A DNA stretch of 51,599 nt from an uncultured Lachnospiraceae bacterium (GCA_902781215.1 CACZIO010000032.1:4413-56011), one strand, 5' to 3'. Numbered from the stretch's first letter, positions 1 to 9,016 are shown. Program-made: numbers and translations. The notes: generated by a model not told the origin, from the letters alone.

Positions 1-11
1 GTAATAGGCAT
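1..11 (-). CDS. Start of a minus-strand gene, cut by the window edge
   Basis: Only three codons are visible (ATG-CCT-ATT, read leftward from 11). The start is chosen because the minus strand has an AAAGGAGGTG ribosome binding site at about 19-27, about 8 bases upstream of the ATG. Another ATG at 17 lies too close to that site. A good minus-strand promoter lies further upstream at 92-120. The product cannot be told. Confidence 0.55.
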
Positions 12-91
12 GCACATCACCTCCTTTCGGGAAATGATGGCCAACCGCCTGCGCTATAGCAGTGCTCCTCTTCACTCTTTCGAGCAATTCT

Positions 92-120
92 ATTATACAT
101 TTCTGCGCGGAGTCCGTAAA
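92..120 (-). promoter_or_regulatory. Sigma-A-type promoter for the leftward gene
   Basis: On the minus strand, TTTACG (120-115) and TATAAT (97-92) are separated by exactly 17 bases. The start site would be near 85, giving a leader of about 75 bases before the ATG at 11. Confidence 0.6.
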
Positions 121-264
121 TACAGTTTTTTTGTCATAACAGGTGGATCAGGATGTGTCCGGCCGGCCCTGTCATGAGAAACCCGGTCCCGTTTCCCGCT
201 TCCTGTCACAAAAAAATCCCGATTAAGTCAATTTCAACAGGTGCATTGACGGTATCTGTGACGG

Positions 265-293
265 TGGATATGTTTAAATAAGGATGGTATAAT
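265..293 (+). promoter_or_regulatory. Extended -10 promoter of the sortase operon
   Basis: TGG-TATAAT at 285-293 is a perfect extended -10 element. The -35 candidate TGGATA (265-270, 17-base spacer) is weak. A second TTGACG at 246-251 with TATGTT at 269-274 could be an alternative. Transcription from about 300 would leave a leader of roughly 230 bases before the sortase start. Confidence 0.55.
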
Positions 294-526
294 AACTTGT
301 CAGGAGTATCTATGCCCGCTGACGGCAGACCGAAAGGCATGGCAGTCTTCAGAAGGATTTGCCGACGCCTTCAGGCACGCTGGCGCAGCGGGAACTGTTG
401 CCGGTCGGCAGGAACGGCCCGCAGCATGGCTGGCCCAGCGCTCCGGCAGCGCGAAAGCGCAGTATTCCTTCTTATTTAAAAACGTATAACCTCACATAAC
501 CTTACATAACCTTACGCCCGCACCCT
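294..526 (+). other. GC-rich leader upstream of the sortase, no convincing gene
   Basis: This stretch can form several GC-rich stems, but I could not match it to a riboswitch class. The c-di-GMP-I consensus in particular was looked for and not seen. A 60-codon frame at 297-479 has no ribosome binding site and reads as arginine-rich noise. Confidence 0.3.
486..515 (+). repeat. Three 10-bp direct repeats before the sortase gene
   Basis: The units are ATAACCTCAC, ATAACCTTAC and ATAACCTTAC, head to tail. One unit is about one helical turn, so a protein could bind all three on the same DNA face. They end 11 bases before the sortase start codon. Confidence 0.7.
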
Positions 527-1624
527 ATGATCGAAACAGACCCGGCGGCAGGCGTATCGACAGGGATAAACAGGAAAATGAGAAAAAAGCTTGGCAATAT
601 CATTCTGGTGTTGATTCTCTTCATCGGAATCGGCCTGCTCGTGTATCCGACCTTCAGTGACTGGTGGAACTCCTTCCACCAGACCCGCGCGATCGCAGGA
701 TATACCGCGCAGGTTGCAAACATGGATAAAGAGGATTTCGACCGCATGTGGGCTGAGGCGGAAGCATTCAACCAGTACCTCATGCAAAAGCCCGGGCGGT
801 TCATGCTGACGGACGAGGAGATTGAGACATACAACAGCATCCTCGACGTCACCGGCACCGGTATCATGGGCTACATCGACATCCCCAGCATCAAGGTGTC
901 ACTCCCGATTTATCACGGGACCGATGAGTCGATCCTGCAGATCGCCATCGGACACATACAAGGGACCTCATTCCCGATCGGCGGCGAGGGCACCCACTGC
1001 GCGGTGTCCGGACACAGAGGCCTGCCGTCCGCGAAGCTGTTCACCGACATCGACCAGCTCCAGGCGGGCGACAAGTTCCTGCTCCAGATCCTCGACCGCA
1101 CGCTCACCTATGAGGTCGACCAGATTCGAATCGTTCTCCCCCAGGAGCTGCAGGATCTCGAGATCGATCCCTATCAGGATTTCTGTACACTGATCACCTG
1201 CACGCCCTACGGCGTCAACACCCACCGCCTGCTCGTCAGAGGGCACCGCGTGGACAACGACAACACCGACGCAGCCCGCGTCACCGCCGACGCCATGCGC
1301 TTCGAGCCTGTCATCGTGGCACCGCTCGTCGCGGCGCCCATCCTCTTCATCCTGCTCGTCTACCTGCTGATCTCAACCAGCAAGTGGAACCGCCGCAGGA
1401 AGGAGCACCGCTCCAGGGATGAGATCCAGGAGACCATCGGCCAGATGGCAGCCGATGACGTCACTGCCGCCCAGGCCCTCGGTGACACCGGCAAAAAGAA
1501 GAAAAAGAAGAAATTCAAGTTCGGAAAGAAAAAGAAGACCGGCAGCAAACCCAAGGCCGCCGATCCCGACAACACCGGACCCGGACCGGACGGACCCAAC
1601 ACCGATCCCCCCGGAGGAACTTAA
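527..1624 (+). CDS. srtC: Class C (pilin-type) sortase
   Basis: This membrane transpeptidase cleaves sorting signals and joins surface proteins to each other or to the cell wall. The catalytic residues are visible: His at about 163 (SGHRG), Cys at about 225 (TLITC) and Arg at about 238 (RLLVRG). The stretches SGHRGLPSAKLF and TCTPYGVNTHRLLVRG are typical of class C enzymes, as is a second transmembrane helix at about 264-284 after the catalytic domain. An N-terminal helix lies at about 22-44. The protein is longer than most relatives because of a lysine-rich cytoplasmic tail followed by a Pro/Asp/Gly stretch. The start is uncertain: ATG 527 has no clear ribosome binding site, and ATG 578 is a possible alternative. 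It is the first gene of the surface operon and probably acts on the protein at 4594. Confidence 0.9.
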   Translation: MIETDPAAGVSTGINRKMRKKLGNIILVLILFIGIGLLVYPTFSDWWNSFHQTRAIAGYTAQVANMDKEDFDRMWAEAEAFNQYLMQKPGRFMLTDEEIETYNSILDVTGTGIMGYIDIPSIKVSLPIYHGTDESILQIAIGHIQGTSFPIGGEGTHCAVSGHRGLPSAKLFTDIDQLQAGDKFLLQILDRTLTYEVDQIRIVLPQELQDLEIDPYQDFCTLITCTPYGVNTHRLLVRGHRVDNDNTDAARVTADAMRFEPVIVAPLVAAPILFILLVYLLISTSKWNRRRKEHRSRDEIQETIGQMAADDVTAAQALGDTGKKKKKKKFKFGKKKKTGSKPKAADPDNTGPGPDGPNTDPPGGT

Positions 1625-1800
1625 CAGGAACCCGGCAAGACAACACAATAACACGGCAATATTTTCGGAGCCGGAAGGCCCGGGCAGCAGTCCGGGCCCC
1701 GTCTCCAAAAGAAAAGAAATAAAAACACGACGGAAGACAATCGTTTACGAAAAACATGCATCTGAGGATACACATGATCAGCAGAGGAGGGAACAAAACC

Positions 1801-3096
1801 ATGAAAGATGAAAGACACGTCCGGCAGCGCCGGGCGGCGGGCGCCAGATGGAGGCCCGCGGCAATATTACTCGCGGCGATACTTGTGTTTCTCTCCCTGC
1901 CGCTTGCCGGAAAGGCCGCTGATGTTACTCCGGGTGTACAGAACGGGAGTCTGAAGGTGACTCCCGGTAATGATCAGCTGGTTCAGGACCTCGCCGATGC
2001 AAATGTGCAGATCGATATCTACCGTGTCGCGGATGCACAGCCTGTAGCGGGTTACGATACCTATGACTGGGCTTATACCAAGCCGTTTGCCAGCATTACC
2101 ATCCCCAACAGCCCTGATACCACGAATGAGCAGTGGGTCGAGGCATCACAGGCAGCTGCGGAGACGGTCCTTGGCAAGAACAATGAGACCCAGTGGGATC
2201 CTTCCCCGACTGCCGGAGATGTTCAGACGGCGACACCTGCCGTGTTCTATTCACAGGCGGTCACATATTCTACGACCGGCAACGGCGACAAGAGCAACAT
2301 CGCTGCCAGCTTCTCGGATCTCCCTGCAGGCATGTACCTGATCCTCGCGCATGGGAATAACATTACTGACTATGCGAAGAAGACAGATGACGGGACGGTT
2401 GTTACGATTGCCCGCTCCCAGCACTATGAATACACCTTCAAGCCGGAGCTGATCACCATTCCGACCAAGGCTGCAGAGATCTGGCCGGGGCAGGATTCGG
2501 AGAGGATCAATACCGCCAACCGCGGTCCCTGGATCTTCGATGTGGCAGTCGCTCTCAAACCTGAGCAGACAGAGATGAAGGGAAACTTGGCGATCGTCAA
2601 GAACCTCGCAAACTATGAGGAGCATGAGATCACTTCCCTGCCGAATGACGATGGAGAAACGGTCACAAGACAGGTTGCGGACGATGCAACCTTCGTATTC
2701 GAAGTGACCGGCTATCCCAGCAAAGAAAACTATGACAGCGACAGCCCGACTGTCACCTACCACGATTTTGTTTCCATCGTATTCAATGGTGCAAATAGTA
2801 AGCGGGCACTGGTGAATGATCTTCCGGTCGGTACCTATGTGAAGGTAGAAGAGGTCTACTCGGGAAAGAAATATACCGTTGACGATGATGAGTTCACAGT
2901 CATTGAGGCCTATCAGACCGTTGAAGTCGAGTTTGACAATGAGTATGATGACAAGCCCGGCGGCGGCGGCTCCGTGACAAACAAGTTCAGCTATGATGAT
3001 AACAATGGCTGGGAACTGATGCAGGGCACACCGGATAATTCGGAAGATGCCGGAGAAGGTGCCACTGTTAAACCGGCTCCGACATCCGGTAATTGA
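1801..3096 (+). CDS. Secreted pilin-like protein with FctA/DUF7601-type domain
   Basis: A 431-residue exported protein with an N-terminal signal peptide (hydrophobic at about 19-37, ending near LAGKAA). ATG 1801 is chosen because AGGAGGG lies 9 bases upstream; the ATG at 1756 has no such site. The N-terminal part resembles pilin backbone domains. The region at about 245-385 reads like the FctA/T-antigen type fold that forms internal isopeptide bonds: a FVFEVTG strand, a DLPVGTYVKVEE loop and a closing EVEFDNEYD strand. It ends in a Gly-rich linker and an acidic tail. There is no LPXTG-like motif and no C-terminal helix, so direct sortase anchoring is not evident. It may be held by the other products of the operon. 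The family call is inferred from sequence feel, not a search. Confidence 0.7.
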   Translation: MKDERHVRQRRAAGARWRPAAILLAAILVFLSLPLAGKAADVTPGVQNGSLKVTPGNDQLVQDLADANVQIDIYRVADAQPVAGYDTYDWAYTKPFASITIPNSPDTTNEQWVEASQAAAETVLGKNNETQWDPSPTAGDVQTATPAVFYSQAVTYSTTGNGDKSNIAASFSDLPAGMYLILAHGNNITDYAKKTDDGTVVTIARSQHYEYTFKPELITIPTKAAEIWPGQDSERINTANRGPWIFDVAVALKPEQTEMKGNLAIVKNLANYEEHEITSLPNDDGETVTRQVADDATFVFEVTGYPSKENYDSDSPTVTYHDFVSIVFNGANSKRALVNDLPVGTYVKVEEVYSGKKYTVDDDEFTVIEAYQTVEVEFDNEYDDKPGGGGSVTNKFSYDDNNGWELMQGTPDNSEDAGEGATVKPAPTSGN

Positions 3097-3113
3097 CAGG
3101 AGGGCAGTATCCT

Positions 3114-3731
3114 ATGGATAAAATGAGAGAACAGAAAGGAAGAGCGGGTGCCCTCCGTATCTGGCTCCTGACAGCAGCGGCAGTTATGCTGGTCATGAGC
3201 GCAACGATGGGAATCGCGTGGGCATACTTTACCACCTATACAACCGCAAAGGGCGGCGTTACACTCCGCCTTGGGCATGAAGAGCACATTCAGGAGTATT
3301 TTAAAAACTGGAACAAGAGGGTCGATATCGAGATTTCCGAAGATTCCAGGCCGGTCTTTGTTCGTGCTCGTGGTTATTCTGCAAAATATCCCTTGACCTA
3401 CAGCGATGAAGAGCAGAATGCGAATGCCCAGACCGTAAACAGCAACTGGACTTATCGTGAGGACGGTTGGGTCTACTACACCAAAGTGCTGGCACCCGGC
3501 GCGGATTCGAACGGGAATCCCACAAAGGCTACAGCGGATCCGTTGTATGTCCGCATCAATAACGTTCCTGTCGAGAACATTCAGGGCGTCAATGACAAGG
3601 ATCCCTTCAACGTCATCATCGTCTATGAGACCACAGAGGTCGAGTACGATGCGAACGGGAATCCGATCAATCCCTGGGATGCTGACTGGGATGCCAAGGT
3701 GGATACAAACAGGGCAGGAGGTGATAACTGA
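3114..3731 (+). CDS. SipW-dependent-type secreted protein (camelysin/TasA-like N-terminus)
   Basis: A 205-residue protein whose N-terminal helix (about 17-38) runs into GIAWAYFTTYTTAKGG. This pattern resembles the A-Y-F-T junction of TasA/camelysin-type proteins processed by SipW. The mature part is hydrophilic and beta-prone, with no C-terminal anchor. ATG 3114 has AGGAGGG nine bases upstream and lies 17 bases after the previous stop; an upstream TTG lacks a site. The gene is translationally coupled to the next one (the TGA overlaps its ATG). Its likely role is a matrix or pilus subunit, by analogy only. Confidence 0.65.
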   Translation: MDKMREQKGRAGALRIWLLTAAAVMLVMSATMGIAWAYFTTYTTAKGGVTLRLGHEEHIQEYFKNWNKRVDIEISEDSRPVFVRARGYSAKYPLTYSDEEQNANAQTVNSNWTYREDGWVYYTKVLAPGADSNGNPTKATADPLYVRINNVPVENIQGVNDKDPFNVIIVYETTEVEYDANGNPINPWDADWDAKVDTNRAGGDN

Positions 3732-4573
3732 TGAAAAATCTGAAGAAATGGATCACCTCACCCATCGCGACCGTCATTTTGTTTGTGGCGGCGGCAGGAC
3801 TGCTTCTTTTCTCGACGATCGGCGGAGCGCGCGCAGCATTTCTGGCGATTTCCGAGACCTACACCGGACAGGTGGAAATGTATGATATCGGCGTAAGCCT
3901 GTTGGAGAAGAGCGCGCACGACGAACAGCCCAAAGAGGTCGCACACCGCAATTACATCAAGAATTCGCAGGATGAGTGGGATGAGACCAAGGGCGTGCTG
4001 CTGTCAAATCTTCTTGCGACGGGAGAGGAATTTGTTCCCGGCAAGGAGTATACGGAAGAACTCAGTGTCGCGAATACCGGAACGATCAATGAATGGGTCC
4101 GCGTAACGATCTACAAATATTGGACAGATCCGCAGGGCAACAAGGTGTTTACGGACAGCAATGCCAAGGGCGAGTCGACACCCGGCCTGGCACCGTCCCT
4201 GATCAAGCTGACACCCGCCAATGTGGATACCGGCGACGGCAGCGGAGCCTGGATCCTGGATACAGAAGCCAGCTCCCAGACCGAGGAGCGCACGGTTTAC
4301 TACTACAATAAACTGCTGAATTCCGGGACAGATACGACATCGACACCGCTCACCAGCACACTTTCCGTCGACACATCCGTCGCAAAGAAAGTCACGCAGA
4401 CAACATCTGACGATGGTAAGACGATCGTGACCAGCTACGACTACGACGGCTGGCGGTTCTGCATCGAAGCAACTGTTGATGCGGTTCAGGAGCGAAATGC
4501 AGTCGACGCCATCAAGTCTGCCTGGGGCCGCGATGTTTCCTTCCGTGATAACGGAACGATGGTGCTTGAGTAA
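3731..4573 (+). CDS. Second SipW-type secreted protein
   Basis: A 280-residue protein. The signal region at about 12-36 ends in GGARAAFLAISETYTG, the same type of junction as in the preceding gene, followed by a strand reading YDIGVSLLE. The rest is soluble and beta-rich, with a Thr/Ser-rich patch near the middle and no C-terminal membrane anchor. Its ATG overlaps the upstream stop (TGATG), and AGGAGGTG sits about 8 bases upstream, so this is a tightly coupled operon. It is a likely substrate of the signal peptidase at 7029. The exact function is unknown. Confidence 0.65.
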   Translation: MKNLKKWITSPIATVILFVAAAGLLLFSTIGGARAAFLAISETYTGQVEMYDIGVSLLEKSAHDEQPKEVAHRNYIKNSQDEWDETKGVLLSNLLATGEEFVPGKEYTEELSVANTGTINEWVRVTIYKYWTDPQGNKVFTDSNAKGESTPGLAPSLIKLTPANVDTGDGSGAWILDTEASSQTEERTVYYYNKLLNSGTDTTSTPLTSTLSVDTSVAKKVTQTTSDDGKTIVTSYDYDGWRFCIEATVDAVQERNAVDAIKSAWGRDVSFRDNGTMVLE

Positions 4574-4593
4574 AGGAAAGGAGGAAAAGAGTG

Positions 4594-5445
4594 ATGAAAA
4601 TGAAAAAAGTCCTTTTTCCTGCTGTCCTTGCGCTTGTGACAGCACTGACATTCAGTATTTCCGTGTTTGCGGAGCTGGTTCCCACCGACAAGCAGTGGAA
4701 TGTTTCTTTTACAACTGATAAGAAGATGACCAGTGACTTTAAGAACAATTCCATTTCCGACTCTGTTTCGGGACTGCAGCCCGGTGACTACACGGACATC
4801 GTGCTGAACCTGAAAAATGACAACTCCGCGACAGTTGACTGGTATATGACCAATAAAGTCATTAAGTCTCTGGAGGATACACGAGCCAATGAGACAGCCC
4901 TGTCGGGTGGTGCCTACACATATACTCTGACATTCACCAACTCCAAGACCGGCGAGGAAAGAGTCCTTTTCGATTCCGATACAGTCGGTGGCGAGAGTGT
5001 CAGTGCGGCCGGTCAGGGTCTTCATGAAGCAACCAGTGCATTGGGCGAGGATTGGCTCTATCTGGACACCTTCAAGAATGGTGAAGGTGGAACGATCAAT
5101 CTTCGTGTGGAGCTTGAAGGTGAGACACAGGGTAACGACTACCAGGATACACTTGCACAGTTGCAGATGAACTTTGCAGTTGAGCTCAACGAGGCTACGA
5201 ATAACAATACCAGCAATAATACCAGCAATAATACGAGCAATAACACCAGCAACAGAAGCAGCGGAAGCAATTCCAGCACCACCAGATCCAGCACCAATAA
5301 TGTGGTGAATGAAGTTGTGCGCACCGGTGATGAAACCAATATGGTTCCTTATTTCATTGCTGCCGGTGTCAGTGGACTGTTCCTGCTGGCCCTTGCAATC
5401 TACAGCCTGCGCGAACGCCGCAGACAGAGAGGAGGCAAGGCATGA
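4594..5445 (+). CDS. Sortase-anchored surface protein with RTGD sorting signal
   Basis: A 283-residue surface protein with a standard signal peptide (hydrophobic 8-24, cleavage near SVFA). A beta-rich domain of about 180 residues is followed by an Asn/Thr/Ser-rich linker with repeated NNTS units. The C-terminus has VRTGDETN, a hydrophobic helix and an Arg-rich tail, which is the architecture of a sortase sorting signal with the usual Leu-Pro replaced. AAAGGAGG at 4577-4584 serves either GTG 4591 (spacing 6) or ATG 4594 (spacing 9); I prefer the ATG. It overlaps the next gene by four bases (ATGA). It is probably a substrate of the sortase at 527. Confidence 0.75.
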   Translation: MKMKKVLFPAVLALVTALTFSISVFAELVPTDKQWNVSFTTDKKMTSDFKNNSISDSVSGLQPGDYTDIVLNLKNDNSATVDWYMTNKVIKSLEDTRANETALSGGAYTYTLTFTNSKTGEERVLFDSDTVGGESVSAAGQGLHEATSALGEDWLYLDTFKNGEGGTINLRVELEGETQGNDYQDTLAQLQMNFAVELNEATNNNTSNNTSNNTSNNTSNRSSGSNSSTTRSSTNNVVNEVVRTGDETNMVPYFIAAGVSGLFLLALAIYSLRERRRQRGGKA

Positions 5446-6848
5446 GCAGACATGGAAGCCTTCGTTCCTCAGAGAAGAGGACACTGTTCGTAAAAGCGGC
5501 GGCCGTATTCATTGCACTGTGCATGATCGCGGCGCTGGCGCTGCCGGCTTTTGCGGCTGATACAGCGGCGGCATCTTCGGATTCCTATACATACACGGTG
5601 CGTATTTTCCCGGGTGATAAGGGCACGATTGACGGAAAGGATGACCCCTTAGTCGTAAAGAATATAAAACCCGGGACAGCGTTCAACCAGTATTCGGACT
5701 TCCGCTATCAGGATGTCGAAATCAAAGATAAGTACGATAACAAATATCATGCGACTGGAATCCGTGAAAGTGGACGAGACAATAATACAAGAACAGTCTA
5801 TTCATCGTCGTTCACTGTAGACAGGGATATTGATCTGGTCATCGCCTATGGTATCGCCGGCAGTGAGGTCGCTTATACGATCAACTATCTTGAGCAGGGG
5901 ACCAATACGGTCCTTCGCCCGGCGGAGACCTTCTATGGAAATGTAGGCGAAAAGCCTGTCGTTTCCTACCTGTATGTAGATGGTTATACACCTCTGTATC
6001 GCAACCTGACCGGAACGCTTAAGGAGAATGCGGCAGATAATAGCTGGACCTTCTACTACACCAAGAATGAAGAGCCGGCGGCGACGACCAACAATACTAC
6101 GTCGAATACGACCAGCAATACCACCAGTAACACCACATCCGGCGGCGGTACAACGACTACGACGACCGGCGGTGGTACGACGACAACGACCAGGACCACG
6201 ACGACAACGACCGGCGGCGGTACGACGACAACGACCAGGACCACTGGAGGTACGACAACGACCGGCGGCGGTACAACGACCGGAACTGGTACGCAGACCG
6301 GAACTGGTACAGGTACCGGAACCGGCACAGGTACTGGAACCGGAACCGGAACGGCCGGCGGAACCACAGCAGGCGGCACTGGTGCAGGAACCGGCACTGG
6401 AACCGGAACAGCCGGTGGAACCGCGGCAGGCGGCACAGGCGCAGGAACCGGAACCGGCACAGCAACCAATACACCCGGCGGTACCAATGCCGGAACAGGT
6501 CTTGCGAATGCAGGCACCACGCCCGCGAACAACGGTCCTCAGGAGATCGTTGACCTCGATGAGCAGCAGACGCCTTTGGCTGAGTACAACAACAATAACA
6601 CCGGCAACACCACGAATAATACGAACGCGACCAACACAACCGGTAATAATACCGAGACTCCGAACGTCAACAGCGAGACAGAGGGTGTTGTCCGTGCACA
6701 GGGCATGTCCACACCGGCCAAGATTCTCCTTGCGCTGGCCATCATCATCGCCCTTGGCGGTGCCGGCTGGTTCTTCTTCAGACGCTTCGCGATGGATGAC
6801 AGCGACGAAGACGATGATGAAGATGAAGACGAGGATGAGGAAGTCTGA
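5442..6848 (+). CDS. Surface protein with MucBP-like domain and long Thr/Gly stalk
   Basis: A 468-residue exported protein. The signal peptide (about 16-38, ending PAFAA) is followed by a beta-rich domain. Next comes a segment resembling a MucBP repeat at about 145-205 ([11 protein letters not shown], then FYGNVGEKP and VDGYTPL). Residues about 210-365 are almost only Thr, Gly, Asn and Ala, including runs of TTTT and GTGTGT, and must be an extended stalk. The C-terminus has a helix (about 425-445), two Arg and then a run of Asp/Glu. There is no recognisable sorting motif, so it is probably a type I membrane protein with an acidic cytoplasmic tail. Its start overlaps the previous stop with a GAGGAGG site. 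A terminator follows. Confidence 0.7.
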   Translation: MSRHGSLRSSEKRTLFVKAAAVFIALCMIAALALPAFAADTAAASSDSYTYTVRIFPGDKGTIDGKDDPLVVKNIKPGTAFNQYSDFRYQDVEIKDKYDNKYHATGIRESGRDNNTRTVYSSSFTVDRDIDLVIAYGIAGSEVAYTINYLEQGTNTVLRPAETFYGNVGEKPVVSYLYVDGYTPLYRNLTGTLKENAADNSWTFYYTKNEEPAATTNNTTSNTTSNTTSNTTSGGGTTTTTTGGGTTTTTRTTTTTTGGGTTTTTRTTGGTTTTGGGTTTGTGTQTGTGTGTGTGTGTGTGTGTAGGTTAGGTGAGTGTGTGTAGGTAAGGTGAGTGTGTATNTPGGTNAGTGLANAGTTPANNGPQEIVDLDEQQTPLAEYNNNNTGNTTNNTNATNTTGNNTETPNVNSETEGVVRAQGMSTPAKILLALAIIIALGGAGWFFFRRFAMDDSDEDDDEDEDEDEEV

Positions 6849-6887
6849 TCATCCGACGGCTTTTGTAACTGAATAATGCATTTGTAG

Positions 6888-6923
6888 ATCCTCCGCAGCC
6901 TGCGGGTTGCGGAGGATTTTTTC
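6888..6923 (+). terminator. Terminator of the sortase operon
   Basis: A perfect 10-bp stem, ATCCTCCGCA (6888-6897) and TGCGGAGGAT (6908-6917), is followed by a T-rich run. It lies about 40 bases after the stop at 6848 and separates the surface operon from the signal peptidase gene. Confidence 0.9.
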
Positions 6924-7028
6924 TAAAATTGCAAAAACATTTATTTGTAACTTTTAATATTTGGATAAATTTTTAACAGTTTTCCTCAGGAAAACCTGAC
7001 AGCAGAGTTTCGCCGGGAAGAGGGATAC

Positions 7029-7757
7029 ATGGCTAAGAAGCGTTCACGAAAGAAACGAAAAGGAGCGGGCACAGACGGCAGTTCCACGCAGAAAAAACGC
7101 GGACTGCTCATTTATGTGCCCGCTCTCTGCAGTGTGATCGGAACCTACAACGTCGTCAGCGGCTCCATGGAGCCGGCGATCCCGATTGGAAGTGTCATTT
7201 ATGTAAAGCCGACGGAACCGGGAGAAATCGAAAAGGGCGATATCATTGCCTTTCAGAGCGGCGACAGCGTTGTTATGCACCGTGTGGTCAACAATAAAGT
7301 CGTTGAAGGTACTTTTGTCACGAAGGGTGACGCCAACGACAGCGAGGACCTCATGGAGGTCTCTTACTCCAATCTGATCGGAATCGTTGCGCGGCACGTT
7401 CCGATTCTGGGGCAGGTGCTGATCCTGTTCGGCAGCAGCTTCGGACGGATCTGCATGATCTGCTTCGCAGCCTGCGGAGCCCTTCTGAACATTCTGTCGG
7501 GGCGGTTCAGCGACGCGATCGCCTATGACCGGGAACTGGAGGAGCGTCGCGAAAAGCTCCTGGCTGAGGCTATGGCCCGCGAGGAGGCAGAGAAGGCTGC
7601 GCCAGGGCAGAATGAGGCGGAGCCGGGGGAATCTGTGCAATCATCTGCAACAAGCGAAGAGGATGAGACGCATGCGAAGCCGGAGCCGGCAGTGAACAGT
7701 CACTTGGCAGCCTCTGTGGAAGCTGCTGAGGAAGCCGGTACAACTGCGGCAGAGTAG
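7029..7757 (+). CDS. sipW: Signal peptidase I, SipW (S26B) type
   Basis: A membrane peptidase that removes signal peptides. The SGSMEP motif carries the catalytic Ser (about residue 46). MHRVV carries the His that replaces Lys in the archaeal/ER/SipW subfamily, and KGDAND supplies the conserved Asp. A C-terminal helix (about 130-160) is followed by an acidic 70-residue tail. It probably processes the two SipW-type proteins at 3114 and 3731. Oddity: the N-terminal membrane segment before the Ser is only about 15 hydrophobic residues, shorter than usual, and follows a very basic N-terminus. The start has an AAGAGGG site. It lies after the operon terminator, so it has its own transcript or depends on read-through. 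Confidence 0.88.
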   Translation: MAKKRSRKKRKGAGTDGSSTQKKRGLLIYVPALCSVIGTYNVVSGSMEPAIPIGSVIYVKPTEPGEIEKGDIIAFQSGDSVVMHRVVNNKVVEGTFVTKGDANDSEDLMEVSYSNLIGIVARHVPILGQVLILFGSSFGRICMICFAACGALLNILSGRFSDAIAYDRELEERREKLLAEAMAREEAEKAAPGQNEAEPGESVQSSATSEEDETHAKPEPAVNSHLAASVEAAEEAGTTAAE

Positions 7758-7790
7758 CAGAAACAGCCACGAAACAGACAGGTAACAGGC

Positions 7791-8834
7791 GTGGATTCTG
7801 GGTCAAAGTATTCTTTATATCCAAGTGAATATTGTGGAGCCGGAAACAGCCGACGTTCTGTTGGAAATGCAAGGAATGGATATGCAGAAGGTGCCGGAAT
7901 TGCCGCGCGTTCTGTGATAAAGACCTGGATTGGCTTACTTCTTCTCGTAACGCTGATTATTTTGGCGGCAGGGAATTTGAGGCAGAGTCCCGTACTTCCC
8001 GCGGCGGCTCTTTCGGAGCCGCTCTCCGGCTACAAGGCGCCGGCCATGCATGTGTCTACCTTTCACAGGGATGCGGCGCGGGGTGAAAACGGTGTCCTGA
8101 TAGACCTGTCGGCGGCGTCGGAGGGCTATGTCGGCGTGAGCGGACAGTCCACGGGACGGCTGAAATTCCAGGTCCTCAAGGACGGCGAGACCTACACTTA
8201 TGATCTGAGATCCGACGGGACACCTTCCATTTTTCCGCTCCAGATGGAGGACGGAATGTACTCTTTCCGTGTGCTGGAGAATGTGGCCGGCAGCAAATAC
8301 GCGGTGGTCTATACGACCGATGAGACGATCTCCATCGATGATTCCTATGCGCCATTTCTCTGCGCCAGCGATTATGTCAACTACACGGAAAATTCGGCCT
8401 GCGTGAAAAAGGCGCAGGAGCTGGCAGGCGGTGCGGCGGATGTCAACGGCGTGATCAGCGCGGTCTATGACTACGTCTGCAAGAGCGTCAAATATGATAA
8501 GGAAAAGGCCAGGACAGTGCAGAGTGGCTACCTGCCCAACCCGGACGAGACACTTGCCACCGGCAAGGGGATCTGCTTTGACTATGCGTCTCTGGCGGCT
8601 GCCATGCTGCGGAGCCAGGGGATCCCGTGCAAGGTGATCTTCGGCTATGTCTCGCCCAACGAGCTCTACCACGCCTGGAACATGTTTTATACGGAGGAGA
8701 AGGGCTGGGTCACGGTCAAGTTTGAGGTCTCCGCCAACAGGTGGAACCGGATGGACCTCACCTTTTCCGCCAACGGCGCCGACGGGAACTTTGTCGGCGA
8801 CGGCAGCAACTACAAGGACGTCTATTGCTATTGA
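7791..8834 (+). CDS. Secreted transglutaminase-like protein
   Basis: The protein carries a transglutaminase-core fold. The Cys is in GKGICFDYASL (about residue 261), the His in YHAWN (about 294) and the Asp in RMDLTF (about 321). One membrane helix (about 46-63) precedes an extracellular beta-rich region and the catalytic domain. Such domains act as cysteine proteases or amide-crosslinking enzymes on cell-surface proteins. The start is doubtful: GTG 7791 gives a long hydrophilic N-terminus, while GTG 7914 would start just before the helix and overlaps the stop of a small frame (7825-7917) with good codon usage. Its position after the sortase and signal peptidase genes suggests a role in surface assembly. 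Confidence 0.8.
   Translation: MDSGSKYSLYPSEYCGAGNSRRSVGNARNGYAEGAGIAARSVIKTWIGLLLLVTLIILAAGNLRQSPVLPAAALSEPLSGYKAPAMHVSTFHRDAARGENGVLIDLSAASEGYVGVSGQSTGRLKFQVLKDGETYTYDLRSDGTPSIFPLQMEDGMYSFRVLENVAGSKYAVVYTTDETISIDDSYAPFLCASDYVNYTENSACVKKAQELAGGAADVNGVISAVYDYVCKSVKYDKEKARTVQSGYLPNPDETLATGKGICFDYASLAAAMLRSQGIPCKVIFGYVSPNELYHAWNMFYTEEKGWVTVKFEVSANRWNRMDLTFSANGADGNFVGDGSNYKDVYCY
7825..7917 (+). CDS. Possible small ORF coupled to the transglutaminase gene
   Basis: A 30-codon frame from GTG 7825 (upstream open to about 7783) encodes a peptide beginning VNIVEPETADVLLE. Its codon usage fits the genome better than the overlapping frame does. Its TGA overlaps GTG 7914 (GTGA), the arrangement of coupled genes. 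No strong ribosome binding site is seen. It may instead be the remnant of an older gene end. Confidence 0.25.
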   Translation: MNIVEPETADVLLEMQGMDMQKVPELPRVL

Positions 8835-8842
8835 GCTTTATC

Positions 8843-8967
8843 TGATGAAATGAGAAATCGTCAATTTCAAAGCCCTTATGTGTAAGGCTTTGAAATACGA
8901 ATTTCCCGGACAAAGGCTTTGCATTTGTTGACAATTGCCTGCGCGCTTGCGTGCTTCGGCATCTTGT
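8843..8967. repeat. Dispersed repeat, copy A
   Basis: This intergenic stretch shares long near-identical blocks with 20939-21034: GAGAAATCGTC, GCTTTGCATTTGTTG, CTTGCGTGCT and CGGCAT, in the same order. Copy A also contains a strong hairpin, ATTTCAAAGCC (8864-8874) with GGCTTTGAAAT (8886-8896), that copy B lacks. Confidence 0.7.
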
Positions 8968-9016
8968 ATAGGAGTTACGTTACACAGGATTCAGGCTCTC
9001 GGGGAGGAGCGACCTT

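Noticed and set aside
294-526. c-di-GMP riboswitch before the surface operon
   Set aside because: The conserved core bases of the class I aptamer were not found. The region is only generally GC-rich and foldable.
6090-6480. Regular repeats in the Thr/Gly region as a possible CRISPR array
   Set aside because: The repeats are short codon-level units within a coding frame, with no spacers of uniform length and no cas genes nearby.
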